A stretch of DNA of 64,000 bases from Luteolibacter flavescens (GCF_025950085.1 NZ_JAPDDS010000004.1:124001-188000), one strand, 5' to 3'. Shown: positions 32,886 to 42,095, counted from the first letter of the stretch. The notes: generated by a model not told the origin, from the sequence alone. Numbers and translations: made by a program.

Positions 32886-34661
32886 TCAATCCAGCAGCTC
32901 CGGATAATACTTCCGGGCGAGTTCCACCGTGGCGCTCATGATCTCCGGGCTCAGGGAGGTCTTCAGGGCCTGGTTTGCCATTTCCTGGCACTCGGCGTGG
33001 CTCAGGGCGCGGATGGCGCGGCGGACGCGCGGGACCTGATGCGGGCCCACGGAGAGTTCTTCCACGCCTAGGCCCATGAGCAGCGGCGTGAGGCGGATAT
33101 CGCCGGCCATCTCACCGCAGACACCGGTCCAGATGCCCGCATCGACGGCGGCATCCACGGTCCGCTTGATGAGGCGCACGACCGCGGGGTGGGTCGGCCG
33201 GTAGAGATCGGCCACGTGGTGATTCACCCGGTCCACCGCCACGGTGTACTGGATGAGGTCATTCGTGCCGATGGAGAAGAAATCGACCTCCGGAGCGATG
33301 AGGTCGGCGATGACGGCGGCGCTGGGCACCTCGATCATCACGCCGGTCTCCAGCTTTTCGTCAAAGGGAACGCCTTGGGCGGCCAGTTCGTCCATGCACT
33401 CCTTCAGGTGGTCCTTTGCCCGGCGCACCTCGCCGAGGCCGGAGACCAGGGGGAACATGACGGCCAGCTTGCCGTGCGCGCTGGCCCGCAGGATGGCGCG
33501 GAGCTGTTCCTTGAACATGCCCGGGCGATCCAGCGAGACGCGGATGCCGCGCCAGCCGAGGAAGGGATTTGGCTCCGGCTCGGTCAGCGGCTCCACCGGC
33601 AGCTTGTCACCGCCCGCATCCAGCGTGCGGATGATCACGGGGTGGGGTGCCAGCGCCTTCGCGAGACGGGCGTAGGCCTCGGACTGCTCCAGCTCGCCCG
33701 GCATTTCCTCGCCATCGAGCAGCAGGAATTCCGTGCGATACAGCCCCACGCCCTTTGCCCCGCTCTTCTGGACGAAGGCGACCTCGTCGATGAACTCGAT
33801 ATTCGAGGAAAGCGTGATCTTCCGCCCGTCGGTGGTGGTCGTGTCCTCGTCGCGCTGGGCTTCCAGGTCCTGGCGGACCTTTTCCTTGCGGTCCTGCAGC
33901 TCGCGGTAGCGCTGCAGCGTCTCCGGAGAGGGGTGGAGAATGAGGCGGCCGGAGTAGCCATCGAGGATGGCCGGGGTGAGCGTGCGGACATCGAGCACGG
34001 CATCCTCCACGCCGACGATGGCCGGCAAGCCGAGCGAGCGGGCGAGGATGGCGGTGTGGGAATTCACGCTGCCGAGCTCCGTGGCGAAGCCGAGCACGTG
34101 GCGGCGGTTGATCGCGGCGGTGTCCGAGGGCGTGAGATCGTAGGCGACGAGGAGGTGCTGTCCGTCCGGCTCGGTGTGGCGCGGCATTTCTTCCTCGCGG
34201 AAATTCCGCAGCACGCGCTGGCAGACATCCTCCAGGTCCGCGGTGCGCTCGCGCAGGTAGGGATCCGGCACGCGGCGCATGGCCTCCAGGAAATGCTGCA
34301 TCACCGCGTAGAAGGCGAACTCGGCATTCTGGCGGCGGGAAGCGATGGCCTCCGCCACGCGGTCCAGCATCGCGCGGTCCTCCAGCACCATCAGGTGGGC
34401 CTCGAAGATGCGGCTCTCTTCCTCGCCGGAGATGGCCTTGATGCGCTCCTGGAGCTCGTCGAGCTGGACTTTCGTCTCCTCCAGGGCGACGCGGAAGCGT
34501 TCCTTTTCCGCCGGGATCTCTCCCTCGGTGATCTCGTAGACCTCCGGGGCGGAGAAGCCACGGGCCACGACGTGTACGGGGCCGATGCCGATCCCCGGGG
34601 ATACGGGGATGCCTTGAAGCACGGTTTCCAGTTTGTCAGCCATCGGCGTTTCTGTGGCCAT
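32886..34661 (-). CDS. ptsI: PTS enzyme I (phosphoenolpyruvate-protein phosphotransferase)
   Basis: The 591-residue enzyme transfers phosphate from PEP to HPr. The active-site His is near 202 in SVNSHTAILAR. The PEP site shows RTEFLLL, FLGWRGIRVSLDRP and GTNDLIQYTVAVDR, and the GVCGEMAGD Cys loop is present. I chose the ATG at 34661; an ATG at 34643 is also possible. ptsH is divergent 134 bp away instead of co-transcribed, and no EII gene is nearby. Confidence 0.95.
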   Translation of the reverse strand: MATETPMADKLETVLQGIPVSPGIGIGPVHVVARGFSAPEVYEITEGEIPAEKERFRVALEETKVQLDELQERIKAISGEEESRIFEAHLMVLEDRAMLDRVAEAIASRRQNAEFAFYAVMQHFLEAMRRVPDPYLRERTADLEDVCQRVLRNFREEEMPRHTEPDGQHLLVAYDLTPSDTAAINRRHVLGFATELGSVNSHTAILARSLGLPAIVGVEDAVLDVRTLTPAILDGYSGRLILHPSPETLQRYRELQDRKEKVRQDLEAQRDEDTTTTDGRKITLSSNIEFIDEVAFVQKSGAKGVGLYRTEFLLLDGEEMPGELEQSEAYARLAKALAPHPVIIRTLDAGGDKLPVEPLTEPEPNPFLGWRGIRVSLDRPGMFKEQLRAILRASAHGKLAVMFPLVSGLGEVRRAKDHLKECMDELAAQGVPFDEKLETGVMIEVPSAAVIADLIAPEVDFFSIGTNDLIQYTVAVDRVNHHVADLYRPTHPAVVRLIKRTVDAAVDAGIWTGVCGEMAGDIRLTPLLMGLGVEELSVGPHQVPRVRRAIRALSHAECQEMANQALKTSLSPEIMSATVELARKYYPELLD

Positions 34662-34795
34662 GCTGTGAGGGCGGGACCGCCGTTCAAAGAACAAAAATCG
34701 GGGCCGGTGACAGCATCGTCTCCCGGGCGGAAAAAAACCCTTGGAAGGACGGGGGGCAACCTCCTACGCTCCGCCCGTCCCCGAACGATCCTTCC

Positions 34796-35062
34796 ATGCC
34801 GCAGCGCGAATTCACCATCCAGAACAAACTCGGCATCCACGCCCGTCCCGCAGCCCAATTCGTGAAGACGGCCAGCCGTTTCTCGTCGGAAGTGCGCGTC
34901 GAGAAAGATGGCGAGGAAGTCGATGGCAAGAGCATCATGGGCCTCATGATGCTGGCCGCCGGCCACGGATCCGTCATCAGCGTGGCCGCCGATGGCAGCG
35001 ATGCCGATGCCGCCCTCGATGCTCTGGCCGACCTCATCGGCCGGAAGTTTGAGGAAGAGTAA
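34796..35062 (+). CDS. ptsH: Phosphocarrier protein HPr
   Basis: The 88-residue carrier has the phospho-accepting His15 in GIHARPAA and the regulatory Ser46 in GKSIMG. Ser46 is the site for the HPr kinase encoded at 35833..36786. Both sites are intact, so it can act in phosphate relay and in kinase-based regulation. Its last residues are FEEE. It is divergent from ptsI. Confidence 0.95.
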   Translation: MPQREFTIQNKLGIHARPAAQFVKTASRFSSEVRVEKDGEEVDGKSIMGLMMLAAGHGSVISVAADGSDADAALDALADLIGRKFEEE

Positions 35063-35206
35063 GGCTTTTCCGGTGAGGCGACCCCGACCGCACGGCTGGG
35101 TGTTGGCTGCATTGCCGGTATGCATTGCTTTCCTAGGCAGCGTCCCATTGTCGGGACGCATTTCTTCTTTTCTGCGAGAGTGCCGGCTTTTGTGGGAGCC
35201 GTCCTT

Positions 35207-35769
35207 CCTGGGAGCGCCGGTCATTAGACCGGCCCGAGTGGGCCCTGACTGCCCGCCATCACCACAAAAGCCCGCATCGCCCCCCACTGGGAACGCGGAA
35301 TTCATTCCGCCCGAGTCGTCTCTCAGTCCTGCATTCATCAACCACTGATGAACACGGATGGACACAGATGAAGAGGGGGATGGGATGGAGGCTTTCGTGG
35401 AATGGAGGCCGCCAATGGGCCGACCGCGACCGTGTGCCATCGTGGTCCGCGTCGCTCCGCGTGCGGTGTGCCGGTAGGGAAGCCGATGATGAAGACCGCC
35501 ATCATCCCCCGTCTGCAAACAAGCCACCGGTAAAAGCCCTTCCCGGCAAAATCCGCCACCCCGAAGCTGCAAGATAAAGCCCGCCTCCAGAACTACTTCG
35601 CCGCACGCGGAGCGATGCGGACCACGATGGCACCTGGTGATGGCGAGCTGTTAGAGGGGACTCGGGCGGAATGAATTCCGCGTTCCCAGTGGGGGGCGAT
35701 CCGAGGCCGTTAGATGTTGGCAGGCAGCGAGGAACCACTCGGGCCGGTCTAATGACCGGCGCTCCCAGG
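35207..35769. repeat. 563-bp nested palindromic element (three mirrored modules)
   Basis: Three modules occur in mirror order. M1 is 35207..35241 against 35735..35769 (35 bp, exact by eye). M2 is 35276..35317 against 35659..35700 (42 bp, exact). M3 is 35434..35466 against 35601..35633 (33 bp, one mismatch). The M1-M2 gaps are 34 bp on both sides but differ in sequence. A decamer triplet starting GATGAACACG lies at 35347..35376. No gene is seen in 35063..35832. Confidence 0.92.
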
Positions 35770-35784
35770 AAAGGCTGCTCCTCC

Positions 35785-35819
35785 GACTTCCGATCTCTGA
35801 TTTCTGATCTCTGATCTCC
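35785..35819. repeat. Heptamer array, 5 units (minus-strand NGARRTC)
   Basis: Plus-strand units are GACTTCC, GATCTCT, GATTTCT, GATCTCT and GATCTCC. Their complements are the same consensus as at 31705 and 52399. The array lies 15 bp from the nested palindrome and 13 bp beyond the hprK stop. Confidence 0.88.
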
Positions 35820-35832
35820 GCCTCCCCCCCCC

Positions 35833-36786
35833 TCACACTTCCCCGGCCATGTGGCGGAGGAGGCGTTGGTTGAATTCATCGGCCATGTTGTAGCCGAGGC
35901 GGCGGAGCTGTTGGTCGAGCGCGGCGATGGCGACCATGCGGGCGGTGTCGCGGCCGGGGGCGACGGGGACTTCCACGTGGGGAACGGGCTGGCCGAGGAT
36001 CTCGTAGGACTTCGGCTGCAGGCCGAGGCGGTCGATTTCGTTCTGGTCGGCGTGGGCGATGAGCGTGACGACGAGGTCGAGGCGCTTTTCCGGGCGGATG
36101 GAGGCGAGGCCGTAGAGGTTCGCGACGTTGACGATGCCGATGCCGCGGATCTCCAGATAGCCGCGGGACAGGGCGGGGGCGGAGGCATTCAGCTCACCGC
36201 CGACGAGCTTGATGCGCACCATGTCATCGGCGACGAGGGCACCGCCGCGCTCGATGAGGCCGATGGCGGTCTCGCTCTTGCCCGCGCCGCTCTTGCCGAT
36301 GATGAGCACGCCGATGCCGCGCAGGTCGACCATGCAGCCGTGCATGGTGACGTTTGGCGCGAATTCATGCTCCAGCCGCAGCGTCGCGGCATTCAGGAAC
36401 TTCATGGTCACCAGCGTGGTGCCAAAGACCGGGATGCGGTGCTCGGCGGCGATCTGCATGTGCTCCTCGGCCAGCGAGGCCCCGCGGGAGACGACGATGC
36501 CGGGGATGTCCCGCTCGCACATGCGGCGGAAGCGCTCCGAGCTCATCTGCGGGGTGAGCTTTTTCAGGTAGGAGATCTCGGAGTTTCCCAGCACCTGGAT
36601 GCGCTTCTTCGCGAAGTAGCTGAAGAATCCGGCGAGGGCCAGGCCCGGGCGGTTGGGCGCGGGCTCGCTGATCGGGCGCTCGAAGCCGTGCTTCTCCCCC
36701 AGCAGGGTCAAGGACAGCGCCGTCGCATGGCGCTCGAAAAACTCTCCGATGGTGATCGAGGCCGTTTGCTTGACGCGGGGTGTCAT
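35833..36786 (-). CDS. hprK: HPr kinase/phosphorylase
   Basis: The 317-residue enzyme phosphorylates HPr at Ser46 or reverses this, linking metabolic state to gene control. The N-terminal domain (~1..130) is followed by MHGCMVDLRGIGVLI, the Walker A GKSGAGKS at 164..171 and the signature SRGYLEIRGIGIVNV near 207..221. Length is normal. It is encoded close to ptsI and ptsH, separated from ptsH by the nested palindrome. Confidence 0.95.
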   Translation of the reverse strand: MTPRVKQTASITIGEFFERHATALSLTLLGEKHGFERPISEPAPNRPGLALAGFFSYFAKKRIQVLGNSEISYLKKLTPQMSSERFRRMCERDIPGIVVSRGASLAEEHMQIAAEHRIPVFGTTLVTMKFLNAATLRLEHEFAPNVTMHGCMVDLRGIGVLIIGKSGAGKSETAIGLIERGGALVADDMVRIKLVGGELNASAPALSRGYLEIRGIGIVNVANLYGLASIRPEKRLDLVVTLIAHADQNEIDRLGLQPKSYEILGQPVPHVEVPVAPGRDTARMVAIAALDQQLRRLGYNMADEFNQRLLRHMAGEV

Positions 36787-37020
36787 TCGCCCCCGAGCCT
36801 AGCGGGCCGGAGGGCGGCATGGCGATGGGAAAAGCGGTCAGAAGCCACGCGGGTGCGCGAAGGCGTGGTGGGCGCTTGCTCTTCTTCGTAGCGGATGCGC
36901 TGCGCTTCCGGCTGGGCGGAGTTTGTCTGGAGATCGCCGCGTTGATTGAGCAGGCGGCCCGCACCCCGCCGGAACGACGAAGTCGTCCAGCTACATTTTG
37001 GGAAGCCGCCGAGCAATCGC

Positions 37021-38244
37021 TCAGAAGCCCGCGGAGAGGCCGATGGAGACGATGTCCCCGCTTCCAGCCGCCTTGCCCTGGAAGACTCCGGTGGCCGCGC
37101 TGCCGTCGGTGATGAATACATCGTCGGCAAAGATGTGCGTGTAGCCCACGTCGAGCGTCCAGCAGGGGGTGAATTCCCACGAGAAGCCCGCGCTGAGCCA
37201 GAAGCGGTCCGCATCCGGGATGCGCAGGGTGATGTCCGCCTCATTCGCCGGGGCGCGGTCGTACGCCACGCCAGCGCGGAAGGTCCACGTCTCGCTGGCC
37301 CGCCAGGTGGTGCCCACCGCGAAGCGCCAGGTGTCCTTCCAGTTTTCCCGGGTGACGGGCGGCTGGGCGGGTGCGCCGATGATGTGCGGGGCGAGTTGCT
37401 GGAAGGTGCTCCAGTCCGTCCACAGCACGTCGCCGTGGATGGACCAGTCCTCGAAGTCGTGCACGGCGCTGAATTCCACGCTGGCAGGGAGCTCGACGGC
37501 TAGGGTGGCGCGGCCATTGAAGGCCGGGATCACGGAGACGGCGCGGCCTTCCAGCTCCAGGTCGATCTTCGACCGGTAATGCAGTCCGAAGCGGGTGCTC
37601 TCCGTCGCCTGATATAGTAACCCGAGATTGTAGCCATGTCCCCAGTCGTCGCCCGCCAGGTCCAGCGTCGGCAGGCCATTCGGCAGCGTCGCGGTCAGCG
37701 AGCCGTCGCCATGCAGGGCATTGTAGCCCGCGCCGATGGACCACTGGTCGGTGATGCGCCAGGCGAGCGAGGGATTCAGATTGAAGGAAACGAGCTCGCT
37801 GAAGTCGGCCACGGTGCGGCCGGGAAAGGAGAGCGGGTAGTCCGACTTCAGGCCAAAGGTGGTGTAGGCGCCGAAGCCGATGCTGAAGTCGTCATTCAGC
37901 CGCTTCGCTAGGTAGAGATAGGGGATGTAGGCTTCGTCCGTCACATTTCCGGCATGAGCGGGGACCACGGTGCCCGGCGGGGCGGGGGCGGGTGGGGCGT
38001 AGGTGCCGCTCACCTCGATCTCCGGAAAGATGGCGCTGGTCCCGATGGCGAAGGACCATTCGTCCTCCAGCAGGATCATCCCCGCCGGATTCGACGCGAT
38101 CACGCTGGCATCGTCCGCGATGGCGGCCTCGCCGGAGAACGCCCGCCCGAGGCCGGATGCGGAGCGTTCGTGGAGCTGGAATCCCGCGCCGTGGCAGAGC
38201 GGGGAAACGAGGCCGAGTGAGCAGAGGACGAGTCGGGTGTTCAT
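37021..38244 (-). CDS. FadL/OmpP1-type outer-membrane transport protein
   Basis: The 407-residue beta-barrel starts at the ATG at 38244 with a signal peptide, cleaved likely at CHGA-GFQLHE. The mature N-terminus (GFQLHERSASGLGRAFSGEAAIADDASVIASNPAGM) is the FadL hatch signature and contains the NPAG block. The C-terminus ends in alternating strands and Phe (VSIGLSAGF). FadL proteins pass hydrophobic compounds such as fatty acids; the actual substrate is unknown. Confidence 0.92.
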   Translation of the reverse strand: MNTRLVLCSLGLVSPLCHGAGFQLHERSASGLGRAFSGEAAIADDASVIASNPAGMILLEDEWSFAIGTSAIFPEIEVSGTYAPPAPAPPGTVVPAHAGNVTDEAYIPYLYLAKRLNDDFSIGFGAYTTFGLKSDYPLSFPGRTVADFSELVSFNLNPSLAWRITDQWSIGAGYNALHGDGSLTATLPNGLPTLDLAGDDWGHGYNLGLLYQATESTRFGLHYRSKIDLELEGRAVSVIPAFNGRATLAVELPASVEFSAVHDFEDWSIHGDVLWTDWSTFQQLAPHIIGAPAQPPVTRENWKDTWRFAVGTTWRASETWTFRAGVAYDRAPANEADITLRIPDADRFWLSAGFSWEFTPCWTLDVGYTHIFADDVFITDGSAATGVFQGKAAGSGDIVSIGLSAGF

Positions 38245-38438
38245 GAAGCGCGGAGCGATGGGTTGGACAGGCACGAGTCTCGCGATTCTGGGCATGCAAT
38301 GCGGGATCACACAAGGAACGCGGCTCCCTTTTTGTCTATCGGCCCATTAACGGCGGGGGCTGCAGGGCGTGCCGTGGCGATCTTTCCGGCCTCCGGATGA
38401 TTGACATCGTCCCCCGTGCTGCTCCCTTCAGCGCCGTC

Positions 38439-38762
38439 ATGAGCGCACCTGATCTCCGCGACCCCGTAGGCCGTGTCCGCATTGTCGGCATGGTGGAAGG
38501 ACTTTCGTTCCTGGTTCTTCTCGCTTGTTCGGTGATCAAGCGCGTGGCGGACAAGCCGGAGATCGTCTTCATCCCCGGCGTGATCCATGCGGTGCTGTTT
38601 TTCCTCTTCCTCTTCGTGCTTTTCCAAGCATGGGGGAGCAAGGCACTCACGACCAAGCAGTCGGGTCTGGCATTCCTCGCCTCGGTTCTTCCCTTCGGCC
38701 CCTTCTTCATCGACCGCAAGCTGGCGGTGAGTGAGACACAATCGGCGGATTCGGCGGATTGA
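38439..38762 (+). CDS. DUF3817 integral membrane protein
   Basis: The 107-residue protein has three membrane segments and the DUF3817 start GRVRIVGMVEGLSFLVLL followed by PGVIHAVLFFLFLFVL. I chose the ATG at 38439, just before the conserved part; an upstream start at 38397 adds 14 residues. The function of the family is unknown. It is followed closely by the FKBP gene. Confidence 0.85.
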   Translation: MSAPDLRDPVGRVRIVGMVEGLSFLVLLACSVIKRVADKPEIVFIPGVIHAVLFFLFLFVLFQAWGSKALTTKQSGLAFLASVLPFGPFFIDRKLAVSETQSADSAD

Positions 38763-38795
38763 CAGGCTGGCACTCCGGGCCAAACCTCCCGGCCC

Positions 38796-39548
38796 ATGCC
38801 CGCCGCACCTGCCGACGTAGCCGCCCCGCCCGCCGATGCCATCACGAGCCCCACGGGCTTGGCGTCGAAACTCATCGAAGCTGGCACCGGCACGGAAAAT
38901 CCGGGCCCGGCCGACACCGTCACGGTCCACTACTCGGGCTGGACGACGGACGGGAAGCTCTTCGACAGCTCCGTGGAGCGCGGCAAGACGATCTCCTTCC
39001 CGCTGAATGGCGTCATCGCCGGCTGGACCGAGGGCCTGCAGCTCATGGTCACCGGGGAGAAGCGCCGCTTCTGGATCCCGGCGAACCTCGCGTATGGCGA
39101 AAACCCGCGCCGCGGAGCACCTGCGGGCATGCTGGTCTTCGACGTCGAGCTCTTCGAAATCAAGAAGGCCCCCGAGCCGCCGCCGGTGCCGGAAGACGTG
39201 GCCGCCCCGCCGGCCGATGCGATCACCACCGCCAGCGGCCTCGCCTCGAAGGTGCTCTCGCCGGGCAATGGCAGCCGCCACCCGAAGGCCACCGACCAGG
39301 TGGAAGTCCACTACACCGGCTGGACGACCGCCGGTGAGCTTTTTGACAGCTCCGTGCTCCGCGACGAGCCGGTAGTCTTCCCGCTGAACCGCGTGATCGC
39401 GGGCTGGACCGAGGGCGTGCAGCTCATGGTGGGTGGGGAGAAGCGCCGCTTCTGGATCCCGGCGAATCTCGCCTATGGCACGAATCCGCCTCCGGGCGCG
39501 CCTGCTGGCATGCTGGTCTTCGACGTGGAACTCCTCGATATCCTCTGA
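38796..39548 (+). CDS. Tandem two-domain FKBP-type peptidyl-prolyl isomerase
   Basis: The 250-residue protein is built from two FKBP domains of similar sequence (about 1..122 and 133..250), joined by a Pro/Glu-rich linker. Each domain has VHY(S/T)GWTT, (K/E)LFDSSV, FPLN(G/R)VI(A)GWTEG, a GEKRRFWIP block and an AGMLVFDVEL end, so catalytic pockets look intact in both. No signal peptide is seen, suggesting a cytoplasmic location. The high similarity of the halves points to a recent internal duplication. Confidence 0.93.
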   Translation: MPAAPADVAAPPADAITSPTGLASKLIEAGTGTENPGPADTVTVHYSGWTTDGKLFDSSVERGKTISFPLNGVIAGWTEGLQLMVTGEKRRFWIPANLAYGENPRRGAPAGMLVFDVELFEIKKAPEPPPVPEDVAAPPADAITTASGLASKVLSPGNGSRHPKATDQVEVHYTGWTTAGELFDSSVLRDEPVVFPLNRVIAGWTEGVQLMVGGEKRRFWIPANLAYGTNPPPGAPAGMLVFDVELLDIL

Positions 39549-39669
39549 TCCCGTCCGGGTGGGGGCTGCCCGCCTGTTCCCGTGGTCGCGGTGGTGACAC
39601 CGCGGCAGCCACGGGGAAAGCCGCCCTCGCCATCGTTTCACACTGCCCACTGAAATCCATCTTCCGAAC

Positions 39670-40002
39670 ATGAGCTCGTTTCCCACCTCCTTTGACGGCG
39701 TGTCCGTCGCGACGAAGGCCAATGTCTATTTCGACGGCAAGGTCATCTCCCACTCGCTGATCCTCGCGGACGGCCGGAAGAAGTCGCTCGGCGTCATCTT
39801 CCCGGGTGAGTTCCACTTCGGCACGGCTGCTCCGGAAGTGATGGAGATCACGGCCGGCTCCTGCGAAGTCGTGCTGGATGGCACCACGGAGACGCTCGCG
39901 GTGTCCGCCGGCAGCTCCTTTGACGTGCCCGGCGACAGTGGCTTCACCATCCGCGTGACGGGTGAGCACTGCGAATACATCTGCTCCTTCGGCACGCCTT
40001 GA
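39670..40002 (+). CDS. ppnP: Pyrimidine/purine nucleoside phosphorylase PpnP-like
   Basis: The 110-residue cupin-like protein of the YaiE (DUF1255) family cleaves nucleosides with phosphate. It has KANVYFDGKVISHS, KSLGVIFPGEF(H)FGT, EVMEITAGSCEV and the SFDVPGDSGFTIRV strand. Length is normal. The next gene's apparent frame overlaps its end, but I start that gene further on. Confidence 0.9.
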   Translation: MSSFPTSFDGVSVATKANVYFDGKVISHSLILADGRKKSLGVIFPGEFHFGTAAPEVMEITAGSCEVVLDGTTETLAVSAGSSFDVPGDSGFTIRVTGEHCEYICSFGTP

Positions 40003-40037
40003 TCCGGCTGTCCGGGGAAGTTATTTCCGCCCGCACC

Positions 40038-40775
40038 ATGTCGCTGCTCCGCCGCCTCCTGCTGCTGCCCGCGCTCCTGCTGGCGTCCTGCACCCTGCAT
40101 CTGCCGGTGCCGGATGCCGCTGCGGGGCATCGGGTGGAGACGCGCACGATGCCCGTGGCGGCGTCGGCGGATACGGTGCCGATCTACCTGCTCTCGGACA
40201 ATCTGCACACCGCGCTCGTCTTCGACCTGAAGTGGCTGGAGCAGAGCGGCTACGTGAAGCCACGCGAGATCGGCGAGCACAAGTGGGTCACCATGAGCTG
40301 GGGCGAGCGCACCGCGTATGTGCAGGAGCGTTGGCTCACCCCGTATCAGGTCTTCCGCGCGCTCTGCACGCCCTCGCCGTCGGTGATGGAGATCATCCCC
40401 ATCGACTGGACGGTGGAGCAGGTCTGCCATCACCAGAAAGTCTTCATCGCGGACGTGCCGCGCTCGTCGGGGCCTGCGCTCGCGGCATTCCTGAATGGCT
40501 GCGCGGCGAAGAAGCCCGATGGCACGCCGGACACCGTGGGCCCCTCGAGCTGGGGCGACGGCCGCCTGATCCGCTGCCCGGAGAACTACTCCTACTACTT
40601 CCCTCGTATCTGCAACGTCTGGACCGCCCAGTCACTGCAGGCATGCGGCTACTCGATCCGCACCGGCTCCGCCCTCTCCGCCAGCGGCCTCGTCCGCCAG
40701 GCGACCTCGGAGAAGAACGGCTTCGTGAAGATCTGGGACCCGGAGGAGAAGAAGGCGGCTGCTGCGGCGAGGTGA
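40038..40775 (+). CDS. DUF2459 family lipoprotein
   Basis: The 245-residue protein starts at the ATG at 40038 with a lipoprotein signal (LLRRLLLLPALLLASC), so it is anchored to a membrane. It shows the DUF2459 features SDNLHTALVFDL, MSWGERTAYVQE and CNVWTAQSLQACGY. The conserved His, Trp-Gly and Asn-Trp-Thr positions hint at an enzyme, possibly a peptidase-like fold, but no function is established. It follows ppnP with no clear terminator between. Confidence 0.8.
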   Translation: MSLLRRLLLLPALLLASCTLHLPVPDAAAGHRVETRTMPVAASADTVPIYLLSDNLHTALVFDLKWLEQSGYVKPREIGEHKWVTMSWGERTAYVQERWLTPYQVFRALCTPSPSVMEIIPIDWTVEQVCHHQKVFIADVPRSSGPALAAFLNGCAAKKPDGTPDTVGPSSWGDGRLIRCPENYSYYFPRICNVWTAQSLQACGYSIRTGSALSASGLVRQATSEKNGFVKIWDPEEKKAAAAAR

Positions 40776-40785
40776 TTCTTTCGGT

Positions 40786-41148
40786 TCAGGCCAGAGGGGG
40801 AAAAGTAACCCACGTCCGATCACGGAGCTGAAAGCAACGATTCTCAAATGCGCTCTCGTCCACGCGTTCGAGCAACCACTGAAGCCGGGACAAGATTGCG
40901 TTTCGGTTTGGCTGCCGAAGGGCGATGACCACGACCCCGGCATGGGAGCTGAACAAATGAGGGACCGTATGAAAAAAGTCCCGATCAGTGGTTAATAAAA
41001 CCGCGCCATGCGATTGGGCTTTGGAAAACAACGAGGGGTCTTCAATGCCTTCATCAGCGGTTCCCCTGACGTCGAGAACCTGATGGCCAGCCTCTTCAAG
41101 AAGGCCCGCAGCGGCCTTCGGGAAGTTTTCGTCGAGCAGGAACGTCAT
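40786..41148 (-). CDS. DUF5615 PIN-like toxin
   Basis: The 120-residue protein begins MTFLLDENFP and has the LLTTDRDF block, the acidic residues expected for a PIN-like ribonuclease of the Mut7-C/DUF5615 type. It overlaps the upstream DUF433 gene by 4 nt. DUF433-DUF5615 pairs are known as toxin-antitoxin-like modules. Base composition is lower in GC than the flanking genes, in line with a mobile module. Confidence 0.88.
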   Translation of the reverse strand: MTFLLDENFPKAAAGLLEEAGHQVLDVRGTADEGIEDPSLFSKAQSHGAVLLTTDRDFFHTVPHLFSSHAGVVVIALRQPNRNAILSRLQWLLERVDESAFENRCFQLRDRTWVTFPPLA

Positions 41149-41372
41149 GCGACGGCCTCGTATTCGGAGATCTGATAATCAGAAAGCCGACTGGCAAACT
41201 CCAGCGCCGCTGCCACGTCTTCTGCCGTGATCGATGGATAGTCCTCCAGGATGGTCTCAAGCGAGTCGCCCCCGCTCATGGCTCCGAGGATGGTGGAGAC
41301 CAGCACCCGGGTACCCCGGATCACCGGCTTGCCGTGACACACCGCGGGGCTGATCTGGAGGCGGGGATTCAT
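41145..41372 (-). CDS. DUF433 antitoxin
   Basis: The 75-residue protein has the DUF433 pattern VCHGKPVIRGTRVLVSTIL and YPSITAEDVAAALEFA, a small winged-helix DNA-binding fold. It lies directly before the PIN-like toxin with an ATGA overlap. It probably represses the pair and neutralises the toxin. Confidence 0.88.
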   Translation of the reverse strand: MNPRLQISPAVCHGKPVIRGTRVLVSTILGAMSGGDSLETILEDYPSITAEDVAAALEFASRLSDYQISEYEAVA

Positions 41373-41402
41373 GAGGGGAGGTTGCCACGAAGTTCGCCGA
41401 CT

Positions 41403-42095
41403 TCAAGCCGTCGATTCCTCGCCCGGCGTGACCACGGGGGCGCGAGTGCTCCCATCTTCTCCGGCGATCGGGCCGATGGCGCTGCTGTCCTTCATGCACG
41501 GGATCAGCGGGCCTTTGAAGATGACACCCCGCGAGCGCAGGATATCGAGGACGAAGTCCCGGCGGAAGCCGCCCAGATGGAGGTTCGCGATGGGGTGTTG
41601 CTGTCCATGTTCGTCTCCCCATTCGGAGCAGATGCTGAAGCCGAGCCGACGGTAAAAGGTCCGGGGTTTCGCCAACGTGTAAATGAAGACGTTGAATTCG
41701 TCGGACGGCAGCGAGCACAGGCGGAGCAGCGCGAGCGTGGTGCCGATGCCCTTGCCCTGATGCTCCGGCAGGACGAGGCCATACCAGAGCATGGCGACAT
41801 TCTCGCTCTCCATCGATATGCCACCCATCCCGATGACGCTGCCCTGTCGCTCCGCAACGACGATGCACCGGTCCGACTGTCGCAATCTCTCCAGAAATTC
41901 CGGCTCTCCCCCGCTGGGAAATCCCGACTCCAGGGCGCGGTAGATCCCCACGCATGCGGCCTCATCTTCCTGCCGGTAGATCCGGTAGCGCACGTCCTGC
42001 GCGAACCTGCGGATGGCCCGGCTCTCGGCGGTGGTCCGGGTGGACCATCGCAAGCGCCAGTCAGCGAAGCATTCGCGGAGAAAAGATACGCACAT
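41403..42095 (-). CDS. GNAT family N-acetyltransferase
   Basis: The 230-residue protein has a GNAT core from about residue 35 to 155, with the acetyl-CoA loop LPEHQGKGIGTTLALL and an IYTLAKPRTFYRRLGF motif late in the fold. The N-terminal ~30 residues are basic and could be over-called. The substrate is unknown. It lies just upstream of the DUF433/DUF5615 pair on the same strand. Confidence 0.88.
   Translation of the reverse strand: MCVSFLRECFADWRLRWSTRTTAESRAIRRFAQDVRYRIYRQEDEAACVGIYRALESGFPSGGEPEFLERLRQSDRCIVVAERQGSVIGMGGISMESENVAMLWYGLVLPEHQGKGIGTTLALLRLCSLPSDEFNVFIYTLAKPRTFYRRLGFSICSEWGDEHGQQHPIANLHLGGFRRDFVLDILRSRGVIFKGPLIPCMKDSSAIGPIAGEDGSTRAPVVTPGEESTA

Noticed and set aside
35207-35769. 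Insertion sequence with terminal inverted repeats
   Set aside because: No transposase frame lies between the arms, and there are three nested pairs instead of one terminal pair. A non-autonomous element remains possible.
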